From assembly GCA_013813135.1 (NCBI GenBank), contig JACCSF010000238.1, positions 1 through 6,869 on the forward strand: a stretch of 6,869 nucleotides of DNA, given 5' to 3'. Of the stretch, positions 1 to 6,625 are shown piece after piece; position 1 is the first letter of the stretch; every line of letters begins with the position of its first letter. Made by a program: the position numbers and the translations under genes. Under the pieces are notes generated by a model. The model did not search any database and was not told the origin of the DNA. It worked only from the letters and a program-made list of their open reading frames with translations. The DNA is from Thermoleophilaceae bacterium (GTDB lineage Bacteria > Actinomycetota > Thermoleophilia > Solirubrobacterales > Thermoleophilaceae).

Positions 1-133
1 CGCCCCCGCGGCAGCGGTGCCTGCGCGTCGTGTCCGGGCGAATTCGCGAGGAGTGGCCGTGATTCGTTGCAGCGCCGGGTGCAGCACAGGCCGACCTTCG
101 GGGCTCTAGCAAGCGGTCTGGAGCCGATTCCGG
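1..133. other. left flank with no recognisable gene; possible end of an integrated element
   Basis: No reading frame here gives a sequence I recognise on either strand. One + frame stays open from the window edge to a stop at 190-192, but it runs straight through the tRNA-derived segment, so it is probably not coding. The stretch matters because it occupies the place where the 5' half of the adjacent tRNA should be. If the tRNA piece is an attachment-site scar, this would be the terminal sequence of the element that integrated, but no integrase is visible in 133 bases. Confidence 0.25.
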
Positions 134-181
134 GTCGGTCTACGGAACCGAAAGTCAGAGGTTCGAATCCTCTCGGGCGCG
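134..181 (+). tRNA. 3' half of tRNA-Arg(ACG), 5' half missing; candidate attachment-site scar
   Basis: The segment folds as the 3' part of a tRNA. The anticodon stem is TCGGT (135-139) paired with ACCGA (147-151), around the 7-nt loop CTACGGA, with anticodon ACG at 142-144, which reads Arg CGN codons. The variable loop is 152-156. The T stem is AGAGG/CCTCT (157-161, 169-173) around TTCGAAT. The 3' acceptor strand is CGGGCGC (174-180), followed by G181 as discriminator. No CCA is encoded, which is common in actinobacteria. The matching 5' acceptor (GCGCCCG) and a normally spaced D arm are absent upstream. It is therefore not a functional tRNA as it stands. Tyrosine and serine recombinases commonly use the anticodon-to-3'-end part of tRNA genes as att core, so this is likely a duplicated att end. 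Confidence 0.75.
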
Positions 182-194
182 CTCAGTCGTAGAG

Positions 195-239
195 CGCGAT
201 CCCGCGCCTGGAGCGGGATCGCGGCCGGTCCAGGCCGCG
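195..239 (+). terminator. two overlapping perfect hairpins downstream of the tRNA fragment
   Basis: Hairpin 1 has an 11-bp perfect stem (195-205 with 213-223) and a 7-nt loop. Hairpin 2 has a 7-bp perfect stem (220-226 with 233-239) and a 6-nt loop. Both are almost all G/C. They share positions 220-223, so they cannot both form completely in one molecule. There is no T-run after either stem. Such U-less stem-loops are frequent terminator candidates in high-GC actinobacteria, and the position 14 nt after a tRNA 3' end fits the native terminator of the original tRNA-Arg transcript. A chance GC-rich palindrome is the alternative for the shorter stem. Confidence 0.5.
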
Positions 240-618
240 CGCCAGCTTCCCGTCTCGCCCCGTCGCACCCCGGCGGTTCCGGCCGTCGATGCAGCGATCG
301 GGTGGAGCGTGGGCGCGAAGGCGAAGTGATCGGGACCTCCACCACCACTCGCAACGAGGTGGTCGAGCTGTCCAGCCCGCGGAGCCGCGCCGCGTGCGCG
401 GCTACCCCACCGTGCGGCAGCCCAACACGGTCGCCGTCGACCCGCCTCGAGCCGGGTATTCGTCGCCTCGCGCACCAACAGCAGCTGCATCTGTTCGACA
501 CCTAGCGCGCCGAGTTCTTTGACGGTTCCGTTACGGGCAGCCCAAGAGGCCTTCCCCCGCGCCTGCGCGCCCTTAGAGTGCGCCGGACGCAGCCTCACGG
601 AGCCGCGGAACAAGCAAC
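240..618. other. gene-free stretch upstream of the SDR gene
   Basis: No frame on either strand gives a recognisable protein. The open frames here are arginine- and proline-rich shadows without a plausible start. The only structure I see is a weak bulged hairpin at 344-363. A promoter for the downstream dehydrogenase is expected in this interval, but I cannot identify one convincingly: a TAGAGT at 574-579 resembles an actinobacterial -10 hexamer but lacks a partner -35. Confidence 0.5.
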
Positions 619-627
619 GGAGGAAGG
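619..627 (+). promoter_or_regulatory. strong Shine-Dalgarno site that sets the SDR start
   Basis: The purine run GGAGGAAGG ends two bases before the ATG at 630. Its GGAGG core sits at a good distance for 30S binding. It decides between this ATG and an upstream GTG-type start in the same frame at 519, which would add 37 residues unlike the family N-terminus. Confidence 0.75.
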
Positions 628-629
628 CC

Positions 630-1412
630 ATGACCGGACGGCTGCAGAATAAGGTGGCGCTCATCACCGGCTCGGACTCCGGGATCGGGCAGGCCACGGC
701 GATCGAGTTCGCCAAGGAGGGCGCGGACGCGGTCGTGCACTACCTCGATGATGCGGGCGGGGCCGAGCACACCCGCGAGGCGATCACGGCGGCGGGCCGG
801 CGGGCGATCGTCGTGCAGGCCGACATTACCGACGAGCAGCAGGTCGAGCGGCTCTTCGACGCGGCGACGGAGGCCTTCGGCACCGTGGACATCCTGATGA
901 ACAATGCCGGCGTCGACGCCTCTGGCGCCGAGGTCGCCGACCTCTCGACCGAGGTCTTCGACCACGCGATCCGGGCGAACCTGTACGGAGCGTTCTTCTG
1001 CTGCCGGCGCTACATCCGGCTGCGCAAGGCGGCCCGGGGGTCGGGAGGCAAGATAATCAACGTCACCTCGGTGCATCAGGAGATCCCCAATGCTGGTGGG
1101 GCCGACTACGACTGCTCCAAGGGAGCGCTGCGCAACCTCACCCACGTCCTCGCCCTCGAGCTGGCGCCGCTGGGAATCAACGTGAACAACCTCGGCCCGG
1201 GCATGGTCCTTACGCCGTTCAACCAGCCTGCCATCGACGATCCCGAGCTGCTCGACAAGCAGGTACAGAGCATCCCGTTCAAGCGGGCGGCCGATCCGGC
1301 CGAGATCGCCCGCCTGGCCGTATTCCTCGCATCGGCGGACAGCGACTACGTGACCGGCTCCACCTACTTCATGGACGGGGGGCTGATGCAGAACGTGGGC
1401 CAGGGCGCTTGA
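630..1412 (+). CDS. SDR-family oxidoreductase, glucose 1-dehydrogenase type
   Basis: The predicted 260-residue cytosolic protein is a classical short-chain dehydrogenase of normal length. Visible motifs are the dinucleotide-binding glycine motif TGSDSGIG (residues 13-20), the NNAG motif (91-94), and the catalytic tetrad Asn117, Ser147, Tyr160 and Lys164 (YDCSK). The segment around Ser147 (VTSVHQEIP) resembles the SSVHEKIP of Bacillus glucose 1-dehydrogenase, and a PG-MVLTP substrate-loop region follows. Such enzymes oxidise glucose to gluconolactone with NAD(P)+, but related SDRs act on many alcohols, so the substrate is inferred. The start is fixed by the strong ribosome site and by the typical RLQNKVALITG N-terminus. 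The gene is intact, unlike the transporter gene 40 nt downstream on the same strand, with which it may be co-transcribed. Confidence 0.92.
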   Translation: MTGRLQNKVALITGSDSGIGQATAIEFAKEGADAVVHYLDDAGGAEHTREAITAAGRRAIVVQADITDEQQVERLFDAATEAFGTVDILMNNAGVDASGAEVADLSTEVFDHAIRANLYGAFFCCRRYIRLRKAARGSGGKIINVTSVHQEIPNAGGADYDCSKGALRNLTHVLALELAPLGINVNNLGPGMVLTPFNQPAIDDPELLDKQVQSIPFKRAADPAEIARLAVFLASADSDYVTGSTYFMDGGLMQNVGQGA

Positions 1413-1452
1413 CGAGGGCCGCGGGCGGCGTCCGCCGGGCTGGGCTTGAGCC

Positions 1453-2231
1453 ATGATCGGTCGCCCGCCTCACGAGATCTGGAAGGACAGCCTCGAGGAC
1501 GGGCAGCGCCGCCTCGCCCGGCCGGCGCCGGTCCTGGCCGCCACCGCTCGTGCTCGGCGGCCTTTACATCACGCTCGGCCTGCTCGCGCTCGTGGTGAGC
1601 ACCGGGGCTCTGACCAGGGTCATGCCCGAGCCGACCGCCCACATCTTTGGGGTCGCTGACGTTTGGCATCGGCTTCGTCTTTCTCACCGTGGGGCGTTCC
1701 GAGCTGTTCACCGAGAACTTTCTGATCCCGGTCGCCGCGGTGTTCTCCGGCCACAGCTCCAGGCGCTCGGTCGCGCGCCTGTGGGCGATCACGTTCGCCG
1801 GGAACCTGACTGGCATCGGGCTGTTCGCGCTGATCCTGACGGCCCCTGGCGTCCTCGAGGGCGAGGCGCTGCAGGCGGCCGGCGAGCTGGCGACCACGCT
1901 GACGGAGCGCGATTTGCCGGCCGCCGCGCTCAGCGCCGTCCTGGCCGGAGCGGTCATCACGACGTTCACCTGGCTCGCCGAGGCCTCCGAGAGCGACCTC
2001 ACGCGAGTGCTGATCGCCCTGCTGATCGGCTTCGTCCTGCTCGCGCCGAGCACCAACCACTCGGTCGTGGGCTTCGGCGAGGTCCTCCTCGGCATCCTCG
2101 CCGGCACGACGGGCGCCGGCTGGGCCGATCTCGCGCGGAACACCGCGATCGCCGTCGCGGGCAACGTGGTCGGCGGAGTGCTGCTCGTCGCGTTCCTCCG
2201 TGGCGTCCAGGCCGAGGCGGAGCTGAGCTGA
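1453..2231 (+). pseudogene. formate/nitrite transporter (FNT) family protein, broken by two frameshifts
   Basis: Three consecutive segments in three frames together make one FNT-like channel of about 259 residues, the usual family length. Segment 1 starts at ATG 1453 and gives PHEIWKDSLEDGQRRLARP, the cytosolic N-terminus. Segment 2 (reading through the GTG at 1550) gives the first membrane helix, LGGLYITLGLLALVV. Segment 3 (from about 1650) holds TFGIGFVFLTVGRSELFTEN, the conserved FNT region, then further hydrophobic helices to the stop at 2229-2231. The first shift lies between about 1520 and 1545. The second lies at the G run 1649-1652, where dropping one G joins HIFG to SLTFG. FNT proteins are pentameric inner-membrane channels for formate, nitrite or other small anions; this subgroup's substrate is not certain. 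Either a real pseudogene or assembly indels. It ends 59 nt from the convergent GH15 gene. Confidence 0.8.
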
Positions 2232-2290
2232 CGAGCCCCATGAGACTGCCGCTCACGCCGCGAAGGTGCCGCACGGCCACGCATCGAGCT

Positions 2291-4099
2291 TTACGCGGTC
2301 TCCTCCTGGCGGCGGGTCGCCTGGTCGATGCTCCATGCGGCGGTGGTGAGGCCGACGTGCGAGAAGGCCTGCGGGAAGTTGCCCAGCAGCGCACCGCTCC
2401 GCGGATCGATCTCCTCGGCCAGCAGGCCGACGTCGTTGGCGTGGCCCAGGACGTGCTCGAAAACCTCGCGGGCGCGGTCCAGCTCGCCGGCCTGCGCGAG
2501 GCAGTTGGCAAGCCAGAACGAGCAGATGACAAACGCGCCCTCATCCTCGCCGGCTCCGCTCCAGCGCTTTACGAGGCCGCCGTGGGAAAGGTCGCGGTCG
2601 ACCGCGTCGATCGTCGCGCGCATGCGCTCGTCGCCGGCGGGCAGGAAGCCCATGATCGGCATCAGGAGCACGCTGGCGTCGAGCCTGTCGGAGCCGAAGG
2701 CGCCGGCGTAGACGCCGCCGCGCTCATCGAAGGCCTGCTCGAGGATCGCCGTGCGGATCTCGTTGCGAGCGGTCGCCCACGCCTCGGCACGCGCCGCGGG
2801 ACCGAGCTGCGGTGCCAGTTTCACGGCGCGGTCGAGCGCCACCCAGCACATGAGCTTCGAGCTGGTGTAGTGACGCTCTCCCTCGCGCCCCTCCCAGATC
2901 CCCGCGTCGGTGTCGCGCCAGCCGGCGGCGGCGCGCTCGGCGAGATCGCACAGGAAGCTGGTGGTCAGCGGGTCGTCGGGGTCGAGCTGGTCGCGCAGGA
3001 TGTGGGCCGCCTCGAGGACCTCCCCCATGACGTCCAACTGGCGCTGGCGCCAGGCCTCGTTGCCCACCCGCACCGGCCGGCTGCCGCCGTAGCCCGCGAG
3101 GTGGTCGAGCTGGTGCTCGCTCAAGTCGCGCTCGCCCTCCACCCCGAACATGATCTGGACTTGGCGGTCGCGCTGCAGGCCCACCGCGGCGGCCATCCAG
3201 TTGAAGAGGCGCTGGCTCTCGTGCGGGCAGGCGGCGACCCACAGCGCGCGCAGGGTCAGGCTGGCGTCTCGGAGCCAGGCGAACCGGTAGTCCCAGTTGG
3301 CCTCGCCGCCCGGGATCTCGGGCAGCGAGGTCGTGGGCGCCGCGACGATCGCGCCGCTGGGCTGGTAGGTGAGCGCCTGCAGGACGAGGGCGCTGCGGTT
3401 CACCGCGTCGCGATACGGCCCTTTGTAGCCCTCGTGGCCAGCGACCCAGGAGCGCCAGCCCGCGACCGTGTCCTCCAGCGCGCGGGCTGGGTCGACCGGC
3501 TCGAAGCGCGACCGCGGAAGGCCGTGGTGCACGGCGAAGGCCGCCCGCTCGCCCTCGGCGAGCATCGGGTGCGCCGACGCGGTCGCATCCTCAATATCCA
3601 GCTGTACACCGGTGGCCAGCAGGAGCGCGCTCGCGCCACCGCGGGTCCGCACTCCCGCCTCCACCCGCTCAAGCACCGGCACGACCAGACCGTACTCGGG
3701 GCGCGGCGCGAACTCGACGGCGATCTCGACGCGCCCGGCGAGCGCCTCGGCGAGGCGCACGATGGCGTGCGGCGAGCGCAGCCCGATGTCATGCCCCCGG
3801 GCGCCGTGCTCAAGCGCCAGCGCGTCGGTGAGTCGTAACGTCCCGGACGCGGTGCGGAACGTCGTGCGCAGCACCATGGTGTCCTCGACGTACTCGCGCT
3901 GGACCTCGTAGGGCTCGATCGGCCGGACCGCGAAGTGCCCCGCGGCCGGATCGAGCAGGCGCGCGAGGGCGCTCGGCGAGTCGAAGCGCGGCGCGCACCA
4001 CCAGTCGATCGACCCGTCGCGCGCGACCAGCGCGGCCGAATGGCAGTCGCCGATGAGCGCGTAGTCGGCGATCGGCCGGCTTACCCGCTGCGCGTCCAA
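2291..4099 (-). CDS. glycoside hydrolase family 15 protein (trehalase / glucoamylase-like)
   Basis: A 602-residue protein of normal family length. The N-terminal domain opens with IADYALIGDCHSAALVARDGSIDWW (residues 10-34, shown in part: ADYALIGDCH), the hallmark of bacterial GH15 enzymes that include mycobacterial trehalase. The catalytic (alpha/alpha)6 domain shows NWDYRFAWLRDAS (268-280) and VGNEAWRQRQLD (345-356). It also has the likely general acid Glu403 in DAGIWEGRE, the EGAFVICSFWLA strand-helix (520-531), and the likely general base Glu562 or Glu563 before DPRSGALLGNFPQAFSH (565-581). It should release glucose by inverting hydrolysis of trehalose or alpha-glucans; which one cannot be read from sequence. 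No signal peptide is visible, so it is cytosolic. The start used is a TTG without a clear ribosome site, 18 nt after the stop of the preceding membrane-protein gene, suggesting co-transcription. Confidence 0.92.
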   Translation of the reverse strand: MDAQRVSRPIADYALIGDCHSAALVARDGSIDWWCAPRFDSPSALARLLDPAAGHFAVRPIEPYEVQREYVEDTMVLRTTFRTASGTLRLTDALALEHGARGHDIGLRSPHAIVRLAEALAGRVEIAVEFAPRPEYGLVVPVLERVEAGVRTRGGASALLLATGVQLDIEDATASAHPMLAEGERAAFAVHHGLPRSRFEPVDPARALEDTVAGWRSWVAGHEGYKGPYRDAVNRSALVLQALTYQPSGAIVAAPTTSLPEIPGGEANWDYRFAWLRDASLTLRALWVAACPHESQRLFNWMAAAVGLQRDRQVQIMFGVEGERDLSEHQLDHLAGYGGSRPVRVGNEAWRQRQLDVMGEVLEAAHILRDQLDPDDPLTTSFLCDLAERAAAGWRDTDAGIWEGREGERHYTSSKLMCWVALDRAVKLAPQLGPAARAEAWATARNEIRTAILEQAFDERGGVYAGAFGSDRLDASVLLMPIMGFLPAGDERMRATIDAVDRDLSHGGLVKRWSGAGEDEGAFVICSFWLANCLAQAGELDRAREVFEHVLGHANDVGLLAEEIDPRSGALLGNFPQAFSHVGLTTAAWSIDQATRRQEETA

Positions 4100-4117
4100 A
4101 ATTCGAACGACCGACGC

Positions 4118-4492
4118 TCAGCGCGTCGCCGCCGGCTCCTCGACGAAGCGTGTCGCGGCGACGAGCAGCAGGCCACCGATGCCCACCCCGAGGAAGAAGG
4201 CCAGCGCCGTGCCGTCGTCGTCGAAGCCGAAGATGAACGGCGCCACGATCAGCGCCGCCGTGAAGACGTAGTCGATGATGCCGTGAACGGCGGGCGAGAT
4301 GAGCTTGACGAGCCCCGGGCCCCAGGCCGTCGTGGCCCCGACGAAGAGCTCGGCGACACCGGCCACCACGCACACCGTCGTGGCGGTGTCGTCGTCGAAC
4401 CCGAGCACGAACGGCGCCAGAACGAGCACCGCCCCGAGCACGTAGTCGAGCATCCCGTGGACGCGCGCCGGAACTGGCCCCCGATTCAGCAC
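4118..4492 (-). CDS. small membrane protein made of two homologous repeats (SPW-repeat-like)
   Basis: The 124-residue product contains a duplicated unit. Residues 11-35 (VHGMLDYVLG...GFDDD) and 69-93 (VHGIIDYVFT...GFDDD) are identical at 16 of 25 positions. Each unit has a His-Gly-x-x-Asp-Tyr entry, a hydrophobic helix ending in APF, and a GFDDD turn. A second hydrophobic helix follows in each, giving about four membrane segments. This architecture resembles the uncharacterised SPW-repeat type of small bacterial membrane proteins, but I do not see the SPW triplet itself. Function is unknown. The start is a GTG at 4492 with no obvious ribosome site; an in-frame TAG at 4502-4504 rules out a longer protein. 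It lies between the broken upstream remnant and the GH15 gene on the same strand. Confidence 0.8.
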   Translation of the reverse strand: MLNRGPVPARVHGMLDYVLGAVLVLAPFVLGFDDDTATTVCVVAGVAELFVGATTAWGPGLVKLISPAVHGIIDYVFTAALIVAPFIFGFDDDGTALAFFLGVGIGGLLLVAATRFVEEPAATR

Positions 4493-4821
4493 GGAGACAG
4501 GCTACCGGCGGTGAGCGGGTCAGCCCTTCGCGTTCCAGAAACCGTAAGCCAGCCGCGGCCCCGGGCCCGATGGGCCTGCCGGCGAGCCGTTCCGCCAGCC
4601 GCGAGGCGAGCGCCATGATGGCCTCTGCGGCCGACGCGTCGCGTCGGCACGATCGGCTGGGATGCCACCGCGATCGTGGTGGCGAGGCCACGGCGGGTGA
4701 GGAGTGCGGGCTCGGCTATGCCTTCGTCGGACTCCGGCGCGTCGGTGGGGATGGTGTAGGCGCCGACCTCCAGCCGCCGCACGGCGGGACCGGTCGCCGT
4801 CGGGCCGGCGGTCGCGGTCAT
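4486..4821 (-). pseudogene. degraded remnant; N-terminus resembles enolase-superfamily (mandelate racemase-like) proteins
   Basis: The frame opens at ATG 4821, overlapping the stop of the ThDP enzyme by ATGA. Its residues 14-33 (VRRLEVGAYTIPTDAPESDE) look like the start of actinobacterial mandelate racemase/muconate-lactonising enzymes, which normally run to about 350-400 residues. The resemblance stops there. What follows is a 111-residue frame that turns arginine-rich. A second coding-like segment, AEAIMALASRLAERLAGRPI, appears in another frame at 4560-4628, and PRLAYGFWNAKG then a stop in a third frame at 4520-4558, joined across a G/C run. The catalytic barrel and its metal ligands are absent. 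I read this as an enolase-like 5' end fused by deletion to the decayed 3' end of something I do not recognise. It could not be a working enzyme. Confidence 0.45.
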
Positions 4822-6625
4822 GAGCGGCCGGGGAGGAACTCCTCCACCTTGTCGCGCAGCGTCTGGCGGATGATCCCGCGCGAGCCCGGGTCGCGCTTGA
4901 GCAGCTGCTGGTCAGCGCCTTGGCCTGCTCGATGGTGATGTGCGGTGGCAGCGGCGGCACCTCGGGGTCCGTGAGCGCCTCGATCACGACGGGCCGATCA
5001 GCGCTCAGCGCCGCGTCCCACGCCGGGCCGACCTGGCCGGGCGTCTCGACGCGGATGCCCCGCAGACCAATGAGGTCTGCGTAGGCCGCGTAGGGAAAGT
5101 CGGGCAGCTGTTGGGCGGCTTCGAACTTGGGGTCGCCCTCCACCGCGCGCTGCTCCCATGTCACCTGGTTGAGGTCACGGTTGTTGAGCACCAGGACGAT
5201 CAGGCGCGGGTCGCTCCACCGCTCCCAGTACTTGGCGACCGTGACCAGTTCGCTGTTGCCGTTCATCTGCATCGCGCCGTCGCCGACGAGCGCGATCGCG
5301 ACGCGGTCGGGGAACGCGAACTTCGCGGCGATCGCATACGGCACGCCGGGCCCCATCGTCGCCAGCGTCCCCGACAGCGACGCCTTCATGCCGCGGCGAA
5401 GCTTCACGTCGCGGGCGAACCAGTTGGCCGCCGATCCGGAGTCCGACGACAGGATGGCGTTGTCGGGCAGGCGCGAGCTGAGCTCCCAGAACACGCGCTG
5501 GGGGTTGATCGGATCTGCGTCGTTCATCGCCCGCTCCTCGAGCACACCCCACCAGTCGGCGACGTTGTCCTCGACCTTGTCGCGCCACGAGCGGTCGGCC
5601 TTGCGCTGCAGCAGCGGGATCAGTGCGCGCAGCGTTCGCGCGCTGTCACCCACCAAGTTGACCTCCATCGGATAGCGGATGCTGATCATCCGCGCGTCGA
5701 TGTCGATCTGCACCCCGCGGGCGTCGCCCTCCTCGGGCAGGAACTCCGAGTAGGGGAAGCTCGAGCCGACCATGAGCAGCGTGTCGCAGCCCGTCATCAG
5801 ATCCTAGCTCGGCTTCGTCCCGAGCAAGCCGATCGATCCGGTCACGAAGGGCAGGTCGTCGGGGACGGCGGCCTTCCCGAGCAGCGCCTTGGCGACGCCC
5901 GAGCCGAGCAGCTCGGCGACCTCGAGCACCTCGTCGGTGGCGCCCAGCGCCCCCTGGCCGACCAGCATCGCCACGCGCTCGCCGGCGTTGAGAACGTCGG
6001 CCGCCTGCCGCAGCGCCGCCTCGTCGGGGACGACGACCGGTACGGCGTAGCCGGCACCGGAGTGGACGGTCCCGTGCGCCCGCGGCGCGTCGGGCACCGC
6101 GTCCTGCTCCTGGAGATCGTTGGGGACGATCAGGCAGGTCACGGTCCGCTCGGAGCGGGCTATGCGCAGGGCCCGGTCGACCAAGTGGCGGATCTGCGCC
6201 GGATCCGCCGCCATGTGCACGTACTCGTGCGCGACATCCTTGAACAGCGACAGGAGATCGACTTCCTGCTGGTAGTTGCCGCCGAGCGCGGTCTGCGCCT
6301 GCTGGCCGACGATCGCCAGCACGGGCTGGTGGTCGAGCTTGGCGTCGTAGAGGCCGTTGAGCAGGTGGATCGCCCCCGGGCCCGAAGTCGCGAGGCACAC
6401 CCCGACCTCGCCGGTGAACTTGGCGTGTGCGCAGGCCATGAACGCCGCCATCTCCTCGTGGCGTACCTGCACGAACTCGAGCGGTCCTTCCTGATCGATG
6501 CCGCCGCCGGCGCGGTCGAGCGCCCCCATGATCCCGTTGATCCCGTCGCCCGGATAGCCGTAGATGCGCCGAACGCCCCCGGCCGCCAGGCGCTCGAGCA
6601 GGTGGTCGGCGACCGTGGCGCTCAT
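4818..6625 (-). pseudogene. pyruvate oxidase-like thiamine-diphosphate enzyme, broken by an in-frame TAG and a 3' frameshift
   Basis: The full frame would encode about 602 residues, normal for this family. The PYR domain starts MSATVADHLLERL and has GYPGDGINGIMGAL (residues 23-36) and RHEEMAAFMA (55-64), including the Glu that activates thiamine diphosphate. The PP domain has the cofactor motif VGDGAMQMNG (GDG at 448-450) ending at NN (481-482). These enzymes (PoxB or acetolactate-synthase relatives) decarboxylate 2-oxo acids, typically pyruvate. Codon 274 is TAG (5804-5806), between GTKPS and DLMTGCDTLL, where relatives have an aromatic residue. Near 4904-4909 one base is missing; restoring it gives the normal tail QLLKRDPGSRG...EEFLPGRS and a TGA at 4818-4820. 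The ATG overlaps the stop of the upstream gene (ATGA), fixing the start. Confidence 0.85.

Noticed and set aside
102..125. A GGCTC...GAGCC stem-loop with an internal GG, upstream of the anticodon arm, as the missing D arm.
   Set aside because: Nine or more extra bases separate it from the anticodon stem and no acceptor strand complementary to CGGGCGC lies in front of it, so it does not complete a tRNA.
134..195. Circularly permuted tRNA: the 3' half is followed by GCTCAGTCGTAGAGC (181-195), which looks like a D arm.
   Set aside because: The required 5' acceptor strand GCGCCCG does not precede the D-arm-like piece, its loop lacks the conserved GG, and the piece abuts the discriminator directly. 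Chance similarity is more likely.
344..363. Bulged hairpin in the gene-free stretch before the SDR gene.
   Set aside because: Only two 4-bp helices around a bulge with a 3-nt loop; expected by chance in GC-rich DNA.
574..579. TAGAGT as a -10 promoter element for the SDR gene, or TTGACG at 519-524 as its -35.
   Set aside because: The two hexamers are about 50 bases apart, and neither has a partner at proper spacing.
2232..2290. Bidirectional terminator between the convergent FNT and GH15 genes.
   Set aside because: I found no stem longer than a few base pairs with a workable loop, and no T-runs on either strand.
1550..3838. Very long + strand open frame across the FNT gene and antisense to GH15.
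   Set aside because: Only its first 30 or so codons belong to the FNT protein. The rest is antisense to a clear GH15 enzyme and is a high-GC shadow.
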